Shown here piece by piece: positions 14,866 through 21,447 of a DNA stretch of 64,000 nucleotides; positions within the stretch are counted from its first letter, which is position 1; each line of letters opens with the position of its first letter. This stretch comes from an uncultured Bacteroidales bacterium (lineage in GTDB: Bacteria > Bacteroidota > Bacteroidia > Bacteroidales > F082): positions 1 through 64,000 of the forward strand of contig ONKA01000005.1 of the NCBI GenBank assembly GCA_900318265.1, given 5' to 3'. The notes under the pieces are model-generated. The model was given only the letters and a program-made list of their open reading frames with translations, was not told the DNA's origin and searched no databases. The position numbers and the translations under genes are program-made.

Positions 14866-15620
14866 TGACCAGGACAAAGATTCAATGGACGGAGCGCACA
14901 TGGAACCCGGTAACGGGTTGCTCCAAACTGTCGGCGGGTTGCGCTCACTGCTACGCCGAAACCATGGCCAAGAGGCTGCAATGCATGGGACAAAAGCGGT
15001 ATGCCAACGGATTCGAGCTGACGCTTCACCCCGAAGCCTTGAATGAGCCAAAGAAGGTGAAGGAGCCTTCGATGTTTTTCGTTTGCTCCATGGCCGACCT
15101 ATTCCACAAGGACGTGCCGTTTGAGTTTATCGACAAAGTAATGGAGATTATAGACGACACGCCAAGGCACACTTACCAACTACTCACTAAGCGTCCGGAG
15201 AGGATGGTAGCGTATTTCTACTACCACCGCCACGGCATCCCATTCAATGTGTGGCTGGGTACCACGGTCGAGGGTCCAGATTACAAGATCCGCATCGGTC
15301 AGCTGAGAGCCTTGCCCACCAGCAATGTGAAATACTTGTCGTGCGAGCCACTTTTGGGCGATTTGGGCGACCTTGACCTTTCGGGCATTGATTGGGTTAT
15401 CGTTGGAGGCGAAAGTGGCTCACAAGCCCGCAAAATCGAAAAAGAGTGGGTTTTGAACATCCAACGCCAATGCGCAGAGCAGGGCGTTCCGTTTTTCTTC
15501 AAGCAATGGGGCACCTGGGGCGAAGATGGAATCAAGCGCGACAAAAAGGCCAACGGATGCCTGATTGACGGCAAGGTTTTTCAGGAGTGGCCGAAGGCAT
15601 GGAAAGGAGGTGAGCAATGA
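14865..15620 (+). CDS. Phage Gp37/Gp68 (DUF5131) family protein
   Basis: 251 aa. It opens IQWTERTWNPVTGCSKLSAG followed by CAHCYAETMAKR. The cysteines in CSKLSAGCAHCYAE resemble an iron-sulfur radical-SAM-like signature, and WLGTTVEGPDY, CEPLLGDLG, WVIVGGESG and FFFKQWG are hallmarks of the Gp37/Gp68 family. The chemistry is unresolved; a base-modification or repair role is often suspected. It overlaps both neighbours by 1-4 bp. Confidence 0.8.
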   Translation: MTRTKIQWTERTWNPVTGCSKLSAGCAHCYAETMAKRLQCMGQKRYANGFELTLHPEALNEPKKVKEPSMFFVCSMADLFHKDVPFEFIDKVMEIIDDTPRHTYQLLTKRPERMVAYFYYHRHGIPFNVWLGTTVEGPDYKIRIGQLRALPTSNVKYLSCEPLLGDLGDLDLSGIDWVIVGGESGSQARKIEKEWVLNIQRQCAEQGVPFFFKQWGTWGEDGIKRDKKANGCLIDGKVFQEWPKAWKGGEQ

Positions 15621-15838
15621 ATAGCAACCAGAAAGAAGAGTTTCGCTACTGGTATGCAGGACTGGCCCTGCAAGGGTTGCTGAGCAATACCAAGTACATG
15701 GAAAAGAAGGCGCTCGAATTGAAGGTCTACAACCTTGGCGAAAATGACATGGAGCGTTATGTTGCCGTCGACGCTGTCGACTGTGCAAATGCACTCATTG
15801 CTGAGCTGGAGAAAGGAGGTCGGAAATGTTGCGGGTAA
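15617..15838 (+). CDS. Small hypothetical protein (73 aa)
   Basis: 73 aa, NQKEEFRYWYAGLALQGLLS, a mainly helical acidic protein ending GGRKCCG. Genes like it are frequent in Bacteroides phage early regions. It overlaps the next frame by 13 bp. Function unknown. Confidence 0.55.
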   Translation: MNSNQKEEFRYWYAGLALQGLLSNTKYMEKKALELKVYNLGENDMERYVAVDAVDCANALIAELEKGGRKCCG

Positions 15839-15990
15839 TGTGCGACCTACAGGGCGAGTTCTATGTTGAGCAACGCACCTCGGACGGCTTCGATTGGGAG
15901 GCTATTTCCCCATCAATGGGCAAAGGCAAGGATGGTTTCTATGCTGCAAAGGAATGGCTTGAGAACTATAAGAAAGGAGTCACGCCATGA
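15826..15990 (+). CDS. Small hypothetical protein (54 aa)
   Basis: 54 aa, MLRVMCDLQGEFYVEQRTSD and onward. GGAGG precedes the start inside the upstream gene. The stop overlaps the next ATG (ATGA). Function unknown. Confidence 0.45.
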   Translation: MLRVMCDLQGEFYVEQRTSDGFDWEAISPSMGKGKDGFYAAKEWLENYKKGVTP

Positions 15991-16454
15991 GAGCCGGAAT
16001 GCCACTCGTCGCATATCGTGTCGCTGATGGACTCCTGCGACGATTCACCTCAATATATGACCTCGAGCGAAAGCTGGGTATTGCCCACTCCTACTCGAAC
16101 ATAAGAAAGAACACAGGCAAGGCCTGCAAGGGCTGGCTCATTTTCGATGCAGACAAGGAAAAAGATCCAGAGACCGCCGCCATGCTCCAGGCAGCGATGG
16201 CAGAGATTGACAACCACAACCAGGCTGCAGAGGAACGTGCCAAGGCGACAGCCAAGGCCGACCGATTGGTCAGCGTAAGGATAGACTCGAAGACCGTTAT
16301 CCTGGTCAAGGCCTCGAAAGTGACCCCAGACTATGCAGAGAAATACCGTGCCAAGATGCGCGATGCGCAGAGGCAAGCAGCAAAATACGAGCCTACCGAT
16401 TTTGTGAAGCGGAACGACCACATGTTGGACCACAAGAGAGGAGGCCGTCAATAG
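15987..16454 (+). CDS. Hypothetical protein (155 aa)
   Basis: 155 aa. The N-terminal half (VAYRVADGLLRRFTSIYDLE, then IRKNTGKACKGWLIFDADKE) looks like a small DNA-binding domain of the kind found in phage NUMOD-like proteins. The C-terminal part is helical and basic. It is the last gene before a strong terminator at 16490. Confidence 0.5.
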   Translation: MRAGMPLVAYRVADGLLRRFTSIYDLERKLGIAHSYSNIRKNTGKACKGWLIFDADKEKDPETAAMLQAAMAEIDNHNQAAEERAKATAKADRLVSVRIDSKTVILVKASKVTPDYAEKYRAKMRDAQRQAAKYEPTDFVKRNDHMLDHKRGGRQ

Positions 16455-16489
16455 AATTTTATCCCTTTCATGTTTTAGTATTTGTTGTG

Positions 16490-16518
16490 GAGGGTAGCCT
16501 TTGGGTTGCCCTCTTTTT
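16490..16518 (+). terminator. Intrinsic terminator ending the middle early operon
   Basis: GAGGGTAGCC and GGTTGCCCTC form a 10-bp stem (two G-T pairs) around TTTG, followed by TTTTT. It lies 36 bp after the gene ending at 16454 and just before promoter copy 2. Confidence 0.8.
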
Positions 16519-16531
16519 GTGCAAAAAAACA

Positions 16532-16630
16532 CGAAAAAAAATGCGTTTTTTGAGAAAAAAATTACTAAAAAACTTGCGTATATCACTGAAATATAGTAAT
16601 TTTACAAGTGTAATCAATCAACAAACAAAC
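16532..16630 (+). promoter_or_regulatory. Early promoter repeat, copy 2 (99 bp)
   Basis: Identical over 99 bp to 9428-9526. TTG at 16574-16576 and TAATTTTA at 16597-16604 are 20 bp apart. It drives the small-gene operon starting at 16685. Confidence 0.65.
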
Positions 16631-16656
16631 CAAGTGTAATCAATCAACAAACAAAC
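16605..16656 (+). repeat. 26-bp tandem duplication in promoter leader
   Basis: The 26 bp at 16605-16630 are repeated exactly and directly at 16631-16656. Copy 1 of the promoter (9428) has only one unit. The duplication lengthens the untranslated leader of the downstream operon. Confidence 0.85.
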
Positions 16657-16684
16657 ATACTAACTAAAAGAAAGGGACAGAAAA

Positions 16685-16930
16685 ATGAGACAGTTCACAA
16701 TCGAAGTCAGCGCCAGAGACGCCAAGAGAGCAAACGAAATTTTCAGGGACGAGAGAGGATTAAGCGAGTACCTGATCCAGACCAGCAGCAATGTATGGGA
16801 GTCGGCCTCATTCGAGAACGAAGAAGACCTCTCCGAAGAATACATCAGCGAAAGAATAGAGGAATGGCTTGATGGCATCAAAGATGTTTTCGACTCTGTT
16901 GGTATTGAATACGAGGTCACCTGTGAATAA
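16685..16930 (+). CDS. Small acidic hypothetical protein (81 aa)
   Basis: 81 aa, MRQFTIEVSARDAKRANEIF at the N-terminus, then strongly acidic (ENEEDLSEEYISERIEEWLD). Acidic small proteins directly behind a strong early promoter are sometimes DNA mimics or host inhibitors, but I have no specific evidence for that here. Confidence 0.55.
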   Translation: MRQFTIEVSARDAKRANEIFRDERGLSEYLIQTSSNVWESASFENEEDLSEEYISERIEEWLDGIKDVFDSVGIEYEVTCE

Positions 16931-16944
16931 GAAAGGTAGAGGCA

Positions 16945-17115
16945 ATGAGATACAGAGTGCAAATCACCGAGAATGGCAAGAGCCGGTTTCTTCCTCAAAC
17001 CTACACCTATATGCAGGCCATGCAAGAGGTAGAAATGCAGGAGGAACTCAATTCGCTTATTAGTGACACCCTGGGCGAAGCCCCAGCGGTTTTCGATATA
17101 GTAGAAATCAACTAA
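16945..17115 (+). CDS. Small hypothetical protein (56 aa)
   Basis: 56 aa, MRYRVQITENGKSRFLPQTY and onward, ending APAVFDIVEIN. A GAAAGGTAGAGG ribosome site precedes ATG 16945. Function unknown. Confidence 0.5.
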   Translation: MRYRVQITENGKSRFLPQTYTYMQAMQEVEMQEELNSLISDTLGEAPAVFDIVEIN

Positions 17116-17134
17116 ACAATAAAGGGACATCGAT

Positions 17135-17671
17135 ATGAAAGACACAATCGTAAACGCCATTAAGGCAATGAGACAGGCCCAGAGCCTGAATGAGTTGAAG
17201 CAGCTTTATAGAGCCTTCGCAGTCCAGTTCCACCCTGACCATGGTGGCGACGAGGAAGGCATGAAGGCTATCAACATTGAGTTTACCAACCTGTTCGAGG
17301 TGCTGAAATACAAGCAGAACACCACCGCCAAAGAGCAGCACGAAAAGGGCAACTGGAAGGGCTTCGCCACCACATCGGAAACCCCAGAGGAGTTCATCGA
17401 GATTGTGGGCAAGCTGAACCGCATCGCTGGTATCATCATCGAATTGTGCGGCACCTGGATTTGGATCTCGGGAGAGACCAAGGAGCACAAGGACGAGTTG
17501 AAGCAAGCTGGCTGTAAGTTCAGCGGCAAAAAGATGCAGTGGTATTGGAGACACGAAGAGGATTTCTGCAGGAAATACCGCAAGAATGAGCTCGACATGG
17601 ACGAGATTCGTGACCTGTACGGTAGCCAGATTATCGGCAAGAACGCAGGACAAATGGTGGTTTTCGCATAA
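17135..17671 (+). CDS. J-domain-like (DnaJ-type) phage protein
   Basis: 178 aa. The N-terminus contains LKQLYRAFAVQFHPDHGGDE, a J-domain helix II with the essential HPD tripeptide (residues 33-35), followed by a helix III-like MKAINIEFTNLFEVL. The C-terminal half (GTWIWISGETKEHKDELKQA, then GKKMQWYW) is a separate alpha/beta segment also seen in Bacteroides element proteins. It could recruit host DnaK during phage replication or assembly. Confidence 0.65.
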   Translation: MKDTIVNAIKAMRQAQSLNELKQLYRAFAVQFHPDHGGDEEGMKAINIEFTNLFEVLKYKQNTTAKEQHEKGNWKGFATTSETPEEFIEIVGKLNRIAGIIIELCGTWIWISGETKEHKDELKQAGCKFSGKKMQWYWRHEEDFCRKYRKNELDMDEIRDLYGSQIIGKNAGQMVVFA

Positions 17672-17680
17672 GTTCAACAC

Positions 17681-17704
17681 GGGAGCGGCTTTCGGGTCGC
17701 TCCC
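17681..17704 (+). terminator. GC-rich intercistronic hairpin
   Basis: GGGAGCG and CGCTCCC form a 7-bp stem with further possible pairing inside. No T-tract follows. It lies between the J-domain gene and the gene at 17722, a position like that of the hairpin at 10247. Confidence 0.45.
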
Positions 17705-17721
17705 TCAGCAAACCAAAGGAC

Positions 17722-18117
17722 ATGACAAGCAAAGTGTATTTCGTGGGCGTTGATGAATGGAACCGCCCAACATTCCGTGAAATCGGCGCAAGGCGCTATT
17801 TCTGCGACACCGACAACCTGGTTAGGTACGACGCCAAGGAGGAGGAAATCATCGACCGGTATAAGAGAATCGGCACCGCTTCGATCTGCTACAAAGGCTC
17901 TCAGTTTGAGTCCGAACCAATGGGCGACCCTGCAGATGTCGAGATTTTGACCAAGGCCGAAGCTCAAAAGCTGTCGAGGCCAGAAGTCAATAGAGAATGG
18001 GCAAGGGATATCATCCTCAACTTCGAGCCAGCCTTGACAAGGGAAATGGTGGACCAGTACACCGATAGTGAGTTGAAGGAGTGGATGAAGTTGCTGAAAA
18101 TCAAGACGAGTTTTTGA
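17722..18117 (+). CDS. Hypothetical protein (131 aa)
   Basis: 131 aa, alpha/beta N-terminal half (VYFVGVDEWNRPTFREIGAR, RYFCDTDNLVRYDAKEEEII) and helical C-terminus. No family recognised. It is the last gene before a 397-bp non-coding stretch. Confidence 0.55.
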   Translation: MTSKVYFVGVDEWNRPTFREIGARRYFCDTDNLVRYDAKEEEIIDRYKRIGTASICYKGSQFESEPMGDPADVEILTKAEAQKLSRPEVNREWARDIILNFEPALTREMVDQYTDSELKEWMKLLKIKTSF

Positions 18118-18121
18118 CACA

Positions 18122-18192
18122 ACGCCGCTGTAGAGGATAGATGGAGGTTCTGCCTGTTTCCCCACCATCCCAGCCCGATGCTGGCAGCGGCA
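18122..18192 (+). ncRNA. Candidate structured RNA (three-way junction)
   Basis: GCCGCTG near 18124 pairs with CAGCGGC (18186-18192). Between them GATGG/CCATC and CAGC/GCTG each close a stem-loop, giving a compact three-way junction. The 18118-18360 region holds no credible rightward reading frame, although about 240 bp of GC-rich sequence is kept. It could be a phage small RNA or a 3'-UTR structure; no known RNA family was recognised. Confidence 0.4.
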
Positions 18193-18364
18193 CAAACGCG
18201 CGGGGCTAAGTATACGTTGCAGACACTGGAAAATCAGCCTTCCGAGTGGCCTCAGGCCATCAATCGGTAAATTTGGAGGAGTCGCCGAAGTCCATCGCAA
18301 CGGACGGTGTTTCCACCTGCACCCATGAAGGTAGGACGGCAAGGTCACGAGACGACCGACAAAG

Positions 18365-18483
18365 AATTACTGCAAAAGCGGTAATTTTTTGTGTGAAGTG
18401 CGCTAATTGCGTCAAAAAAATGTATTTTTGCGGCAAATAATTACTGAAAAACTTGCGTATTTCCTCAAAAAATAGTAATTTTA
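18365..18483 (+). promoter_or_regulatory. Promoter and operator region before modification/terminase genes
   Basis: AATTACTGC-AAAA-GCGGTAATT-like dyad (18365-18386) repeats the candidate operator found twice at 4280-4332. Two -7 boxes follow: TATTTTTG (18423-18430) and TAATTTTA (18476-18483). The second has TTG at 18453-18455, spacing 20, as in the other early promoters. TTGCGTCAAA (18407-18416) recurs at 30548-30557 upstream of the capsid genes. Confidence 0.5.
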
Positions 18484-18514
18484 CAGAGTAAACAACACCA
18501 AAAAGGACAAAAAA

Positions 18515-18895
18515 ATGAAGATTTACACAGGTAATTTTGCCAACATTAGGAAGTACGCAGGGCTCTTCCCTGTCTCGATTGCGCTAACCGCCAAGGGCTA
18601 CGAGGGTGCCTGCTACAGGAAACTCAACCCATCCTGGTCCTACATGGACGATCCAGAAGACATGTACACGCGCAAGTTCAACCAACACCTCGCCACGCTC
18701 AATCCGCAGGCTGTGTATAACGAGCTGTCTGCGCTGAGCGGAGGCAAGGACGTGGTGCTGCTGTGCCACGAAAAAGAAGGCGACTTCTGTCACCGCCACC
18801 TTGTGGCTCGATGGCTCGAAGCCAACCTTCACATCACGGTCAAAGAATTGGGGAGGGCTGGTATCGCAGAAAGTCTAACCCTATTCGATTTGTAG
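18515..18895 (+). CDS. DUF488-like protein
   Basis: 126 aa. The C-terminal half VVLLCHEKEGDFCHRHLVAR, followed by WLE, is the signature of DUF488-type proteins, with conserved Cys/His residues that may bind metal. The N-terminus MKIYTGNFANIRKYAGLFPV fits the same fold. It is the first gene after the promoter region and just precedes the putative DNA-modification genes. Function unknown. Confidence 0.6.
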   Translation: MKIYTGNFANIRKYAGLFPVSIALTAKGYEGACYRKLNPSWSYMDDPEDMYTRKFNQHLATLNPQAVYNELSALSGGKDVVLLCHEKEGDFCHRHLVARWLEANLHITVKELGRAGIAESLTLFDL

Positions 18896-18897
18896 CA

Positions 18898-20211
18898 ATG
18901 TTCAAAGGAACCACACCCCCAGAGGTAAAACTACTGCTGCAGGACTTGATGAAGGACATCGACAAAAAGGAGGTCTTCATCGGGTGCTCCGGCAACTTCA
19001 CAACAGACAAGCTCGTCGCTGGATTAGGATTCAAAGTCCATTCCAACGACGTCAGTCTTTACAGCAAACTGATTTCCGATATCCTGCTCGGCACAGATAC
19101 GGAGGTCACCGTCACCAACCAGGAACTCGCGGCCATCTTCGACCAATGGGAAGAAACGCCGTACAAGAAACTGGTGCAGGTCATGTTCGCGATGCGCCTC
19201 TCCGACTTCAAGGACAAACGCAATGACTACGAATGCTTTATGTACGAGGCTTTCACCAGCAAAGGCCTATCCTACTACCAAAACACCTGCGAGAAATTGG
19301 CCAAGGGTGCGTTCAATTTCCAGATTGCCGACTTCGCGTTCTGCGACTTTTTGGACTTCCTAAAATCCAAGCAGGGCAAAGGGGTCGGTATTTCGTTCCC
19401 GCCGACCTACAAAGCTGGGTACGAGCGAATCTTCAAGTTTGTGGAGGAGTGCTTCGCGTACGAGCACGCGCAATACAACGTCTTCGACCCGAAGCAGGGC
19501 GAGACCATCTTTGCCCAGCTGCTGGAAGAGGACGAGAATGTCATCTACTCGGATAGGGATTGGCCCAACCTGCACCAGTGGCTCATTGGCAAGTGTGTCA
19601 TTGGCAGTGGCAAACGCCCGGTATTCATGTACAGCAGCGTACACCGTGACAAGCGGTATTTCATCGACAAGTGCAGGCTCATCAAGGCCAGCAAATACAA
19701 GGTGTTGGATGTGGACTACCAGTTCACCAAGGACACAAAGATTACGGTGGAGTGTTGCCCGGTTAGCGACATCAACTATTTCAAGGCGTTCTACATGAGC
19801 AACAAGGTGGATTATTCCACAGGTGGCGACCTCGGCATCGTGTTCCTTGCAGACGGCAGGGCTTTCGGTTTCCTGTCATTCAGTAAGCAACTGAGCACCA
19901 TTGAGGAGATTTTCATGCAGAGCGACTTCGTGGTCAATTCGGAAACGGCGAAGCTGTCGAAGCTGCTCATCATGCTTGCCAAGTCTGCGGATCTGCGTCG
20001 TCTCATCGCCAGAAAGATGGGTAACTACTACACCAGGATCAAGACGACGGTGTACACCGACAAGGCCGTCAGCATGAAATATCGCGGAGCCTGGCAACTC
20101 ATCCGCAGAGACAAGGGCAAATTGATGTACGGCAGCGAGTTTGAGGAGAAATCATTTAACGAAATATATAAGCTATGGCTGAGCAAGTACAAAAAGACAT
20201 CGAGCAAATAA
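18898..20211 (+). CDS. Putative antirestriction adenine methyltransferase / Mom-like fusion
   Basis: 437 aa from ATG 18898, 2 bp after the previous stop. Residues about 22-60 (VFIGCSGNFTTDKLVAGLGF, then SNDVSLYSKL) match the SAM-binding start of phage proteins called putative antirestriction adenine methyltransferases. The last 130 residues (GGDLGIVFLADGRAFGFLSF, FVVNSETAKLSKLLIML, VSMKYRGAWQLIRRDKGKL) resemble the GNAT-like fold of phage Mu Mom-type DNA modification proteins. With the overlapping ParB-like gene it probably forms a DNA hypermodification module against restriction. Exact chemistry is unknown. Confidence 0.5.
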   Translation: MFKGTTPPEVKLLLQDLMKDIDKKEVFIGCSGNFTTDKLVAGLGFKVHSNDVSLYSKLISDILLGTDTEVTVTNQELAAIFDQWEETPYKKLVQVMFAMRLSDFKDKRNDYECFMYEAFTSKGLSYYQNTCEKLAKGAFNFQIADFAFCDFLDFLKSKQGKGVGISFPPTYKAGYERIFKFVEECFAYEHAQYNVFDPKQGETIFAQLLEEDENVIYSDRDWPNLHQWLIGKCVIGSGKRPVFMYSSVHRDKRYFIDKCRLIKASKYKVLDVDYQFTKDTKITVECCPVSDINYFKAFYMSNKVDYSTGGDLGIVFLADGRAFGFLSFSKQLSTIEEIFMQSDFVVNSETAKLSKLLIMLAKSADLRRLIARKMGNYYTRIKTTVYTDKAVSMKYRGAWQLIRRDKGKLMYGSEFEEKSFNEIYKLWLSKYKKTSSK

Positions 20212-20948
20212 GGGCGAAGCTCGACGACATCAACAAACTGATTGCGCCCTATAAGCTGGCGTATGTTCACACCAAGGACGACTGCGTGCCTTTGGAGAAG
20301 AATGCCCACTACATGGATAAGGACGTGCTCGACAAGTTGGTTCACAATGTGGCCGAGGACGGCTTTTTGTCACAGTTGCCATTCGGCATGAAACGCAAGG
20401 CAGACGGCAAGTATCTCATCTTGTCGGGCAACCACAGGTTGAAAGCGGCTATCAAGGCGAAACTGGAGTACATCCTTATCCTCTACATTGACGAGGTGAG
20501 CAAGGACAAACAAATCGCCTACCAACTGAGTCACAATGCGCTGGTCGGCAAGGACGACCTCACCATGTTAAAGGAGATTTTCGAGGAAATCCAGGGTATC
20601 GACAGCAAGGAGTATTCGGGTTTGTCCGATTTACAGTTCATCGACCCCACCAAAGTACAGAGCGCGAGTATCAACGACGGCGACATTGAGCTGACGGAAA
20701 TGCGCTTTCTGTTTATCGAGAGCAAGAGTCACAACGTGGAGCGTGTGCTTGCCGAATTGGGCAAACAAGACCTCGAGGACTGCGGTATCGTGTACGGCTC
20801 ATTCGAGGCGTTCATCAAGGTGGCGACTGCCATCAAGGCAAAGTACAACATCAAGGCAAACACGGTCGCGTTCTCAAAGATGGTTGAGATCTGCGAGGCG
20901 CACCTTGAAGCCCTAAAGGAAGAGGAGGCCAGCGATGAGAACAGGTAG
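20175..20948 (+). CDS. ParB-like nuclease/sulfiredoxin-fold protein
   Basis: 257 aa. After a coiled N-terminus comes a ParB-type domain with KDVLDKLVHNVAEDGFLSQL and YLILSGNHRLKAAIKAKLEY (SGNHR in place of the canonical GxxRxxA motif). The C-terminal half is helical. Such proteins often sit beside DNA-modification enzymes and terminase in phages. It overlaps the upstream methyltransferase-like gene by 37 bp and the terminase small subunit by 14 bp. Confidence 0.75.
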   Translation: MAEQVQKDIEQIRAKLDDINKLIAPYKLAYVHTKDDCVPLEKNAHYMDKDVLDKLVHNVAEDGFLSQLPFGMKRKADGKYLILSGNHRLKAAIKAKLEYILILYIDEVSKDKQIAYQLSHNALVGKDDLTMLKEIFEEIQGIDSKEYSGLSDLQFIDPTKVQSASINDGDIELTEMRFLFIESKSHNVERVLAELGKQDLEDCGIVYGSFEAFIKVATAIKAKYNIKANTVAFSKMVEICEAHLEALKEEEASDENR

Positions 20949-21447
20949 ACCCAAGGACGAAGCCACGCTATACGAGAAGTATATAGCAGGCAAGGAGGAT
21001 TTGATTGTCGCCAGCTGCAGGATGGGTGCCACCAACGAGACCCTTGCTAAGGTGCTCGGTATCGGCTTGACGACCTTCAAGCGCATTCTCAAAGAGCACG
21101 CCGACAAGATGAAGCCTTTACTCAAAGAAGGCAAGCAGGAGGCGGATTTCCGTGTCGAAAGCGAGCTGTTCAAGCGAGCCGTTGGCTACGACTACGAGGA
21201 AAGCGAGACTATTGTCAGCGTCGACAAGGACGGAAACGCCACACCTGCCAAGGTCAGGAAGATAAAGCGGCACATCCCGGGTGACGTGACGGCTCAAATC
21301 TACTGGCTGAAAAACAGGAAGCCCGAAGAGTGGAAGGATAGAAACTTTGTCGTTCACGAAGGCGACAAGGAGAATCCCGTGGTCATCAGCTGGCCCGAAG
21401 TGTTGAAGGAAACGGAGAAAGTCACCGAAGAGGAACTGTTTCAATGA
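20935..21447 (+). CDS. terS: Terminase small subunit
   Basis: 170 aa. The N-terminal HTH part (IVASCRMGATNETLAKVLGI, GLTTFKRILKEH) recognises phage DNA. RVESELFKRAVGYDYEES is a hallmark helix of this family, and TAQIYWLKNRKPEEWKDR is typical of Terminase_2-like small subunits. It overlaps the large subunit by 4 bp. Confidence 0.85.
   Translation: MRTGRPKDEATLYEKYIAGKEDLIVASCRMGATNETLAKVLGIGLTTFKRILKEHADKMKPLLKEGKQEADFRVESELFKRAVGYDYEESETIVSVDKDGNATPAKVRKIKRHIPGDVTAQIYWLKNRKPEEWKDRNFVVHEGDKENPVVISWPEVLKETEKVTEEELFQ

Noticed and set aside
17674-18348. 224-codon minus-strand frame over the 17722 gene and the non-coding block
   Set aside because: It would oppose the operon, has no promoter or ribosome site, and half of it is antisense to a plausible plus-strand gene. 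The block 18118-18360 is better explained as structured RNA.
18763-18897. N-terminal extension of the methyltransferase-like gene
   Set aside because: It overlaps the DUF488-like gene in another frame; ATG 18898 directly follows that gene's stop.
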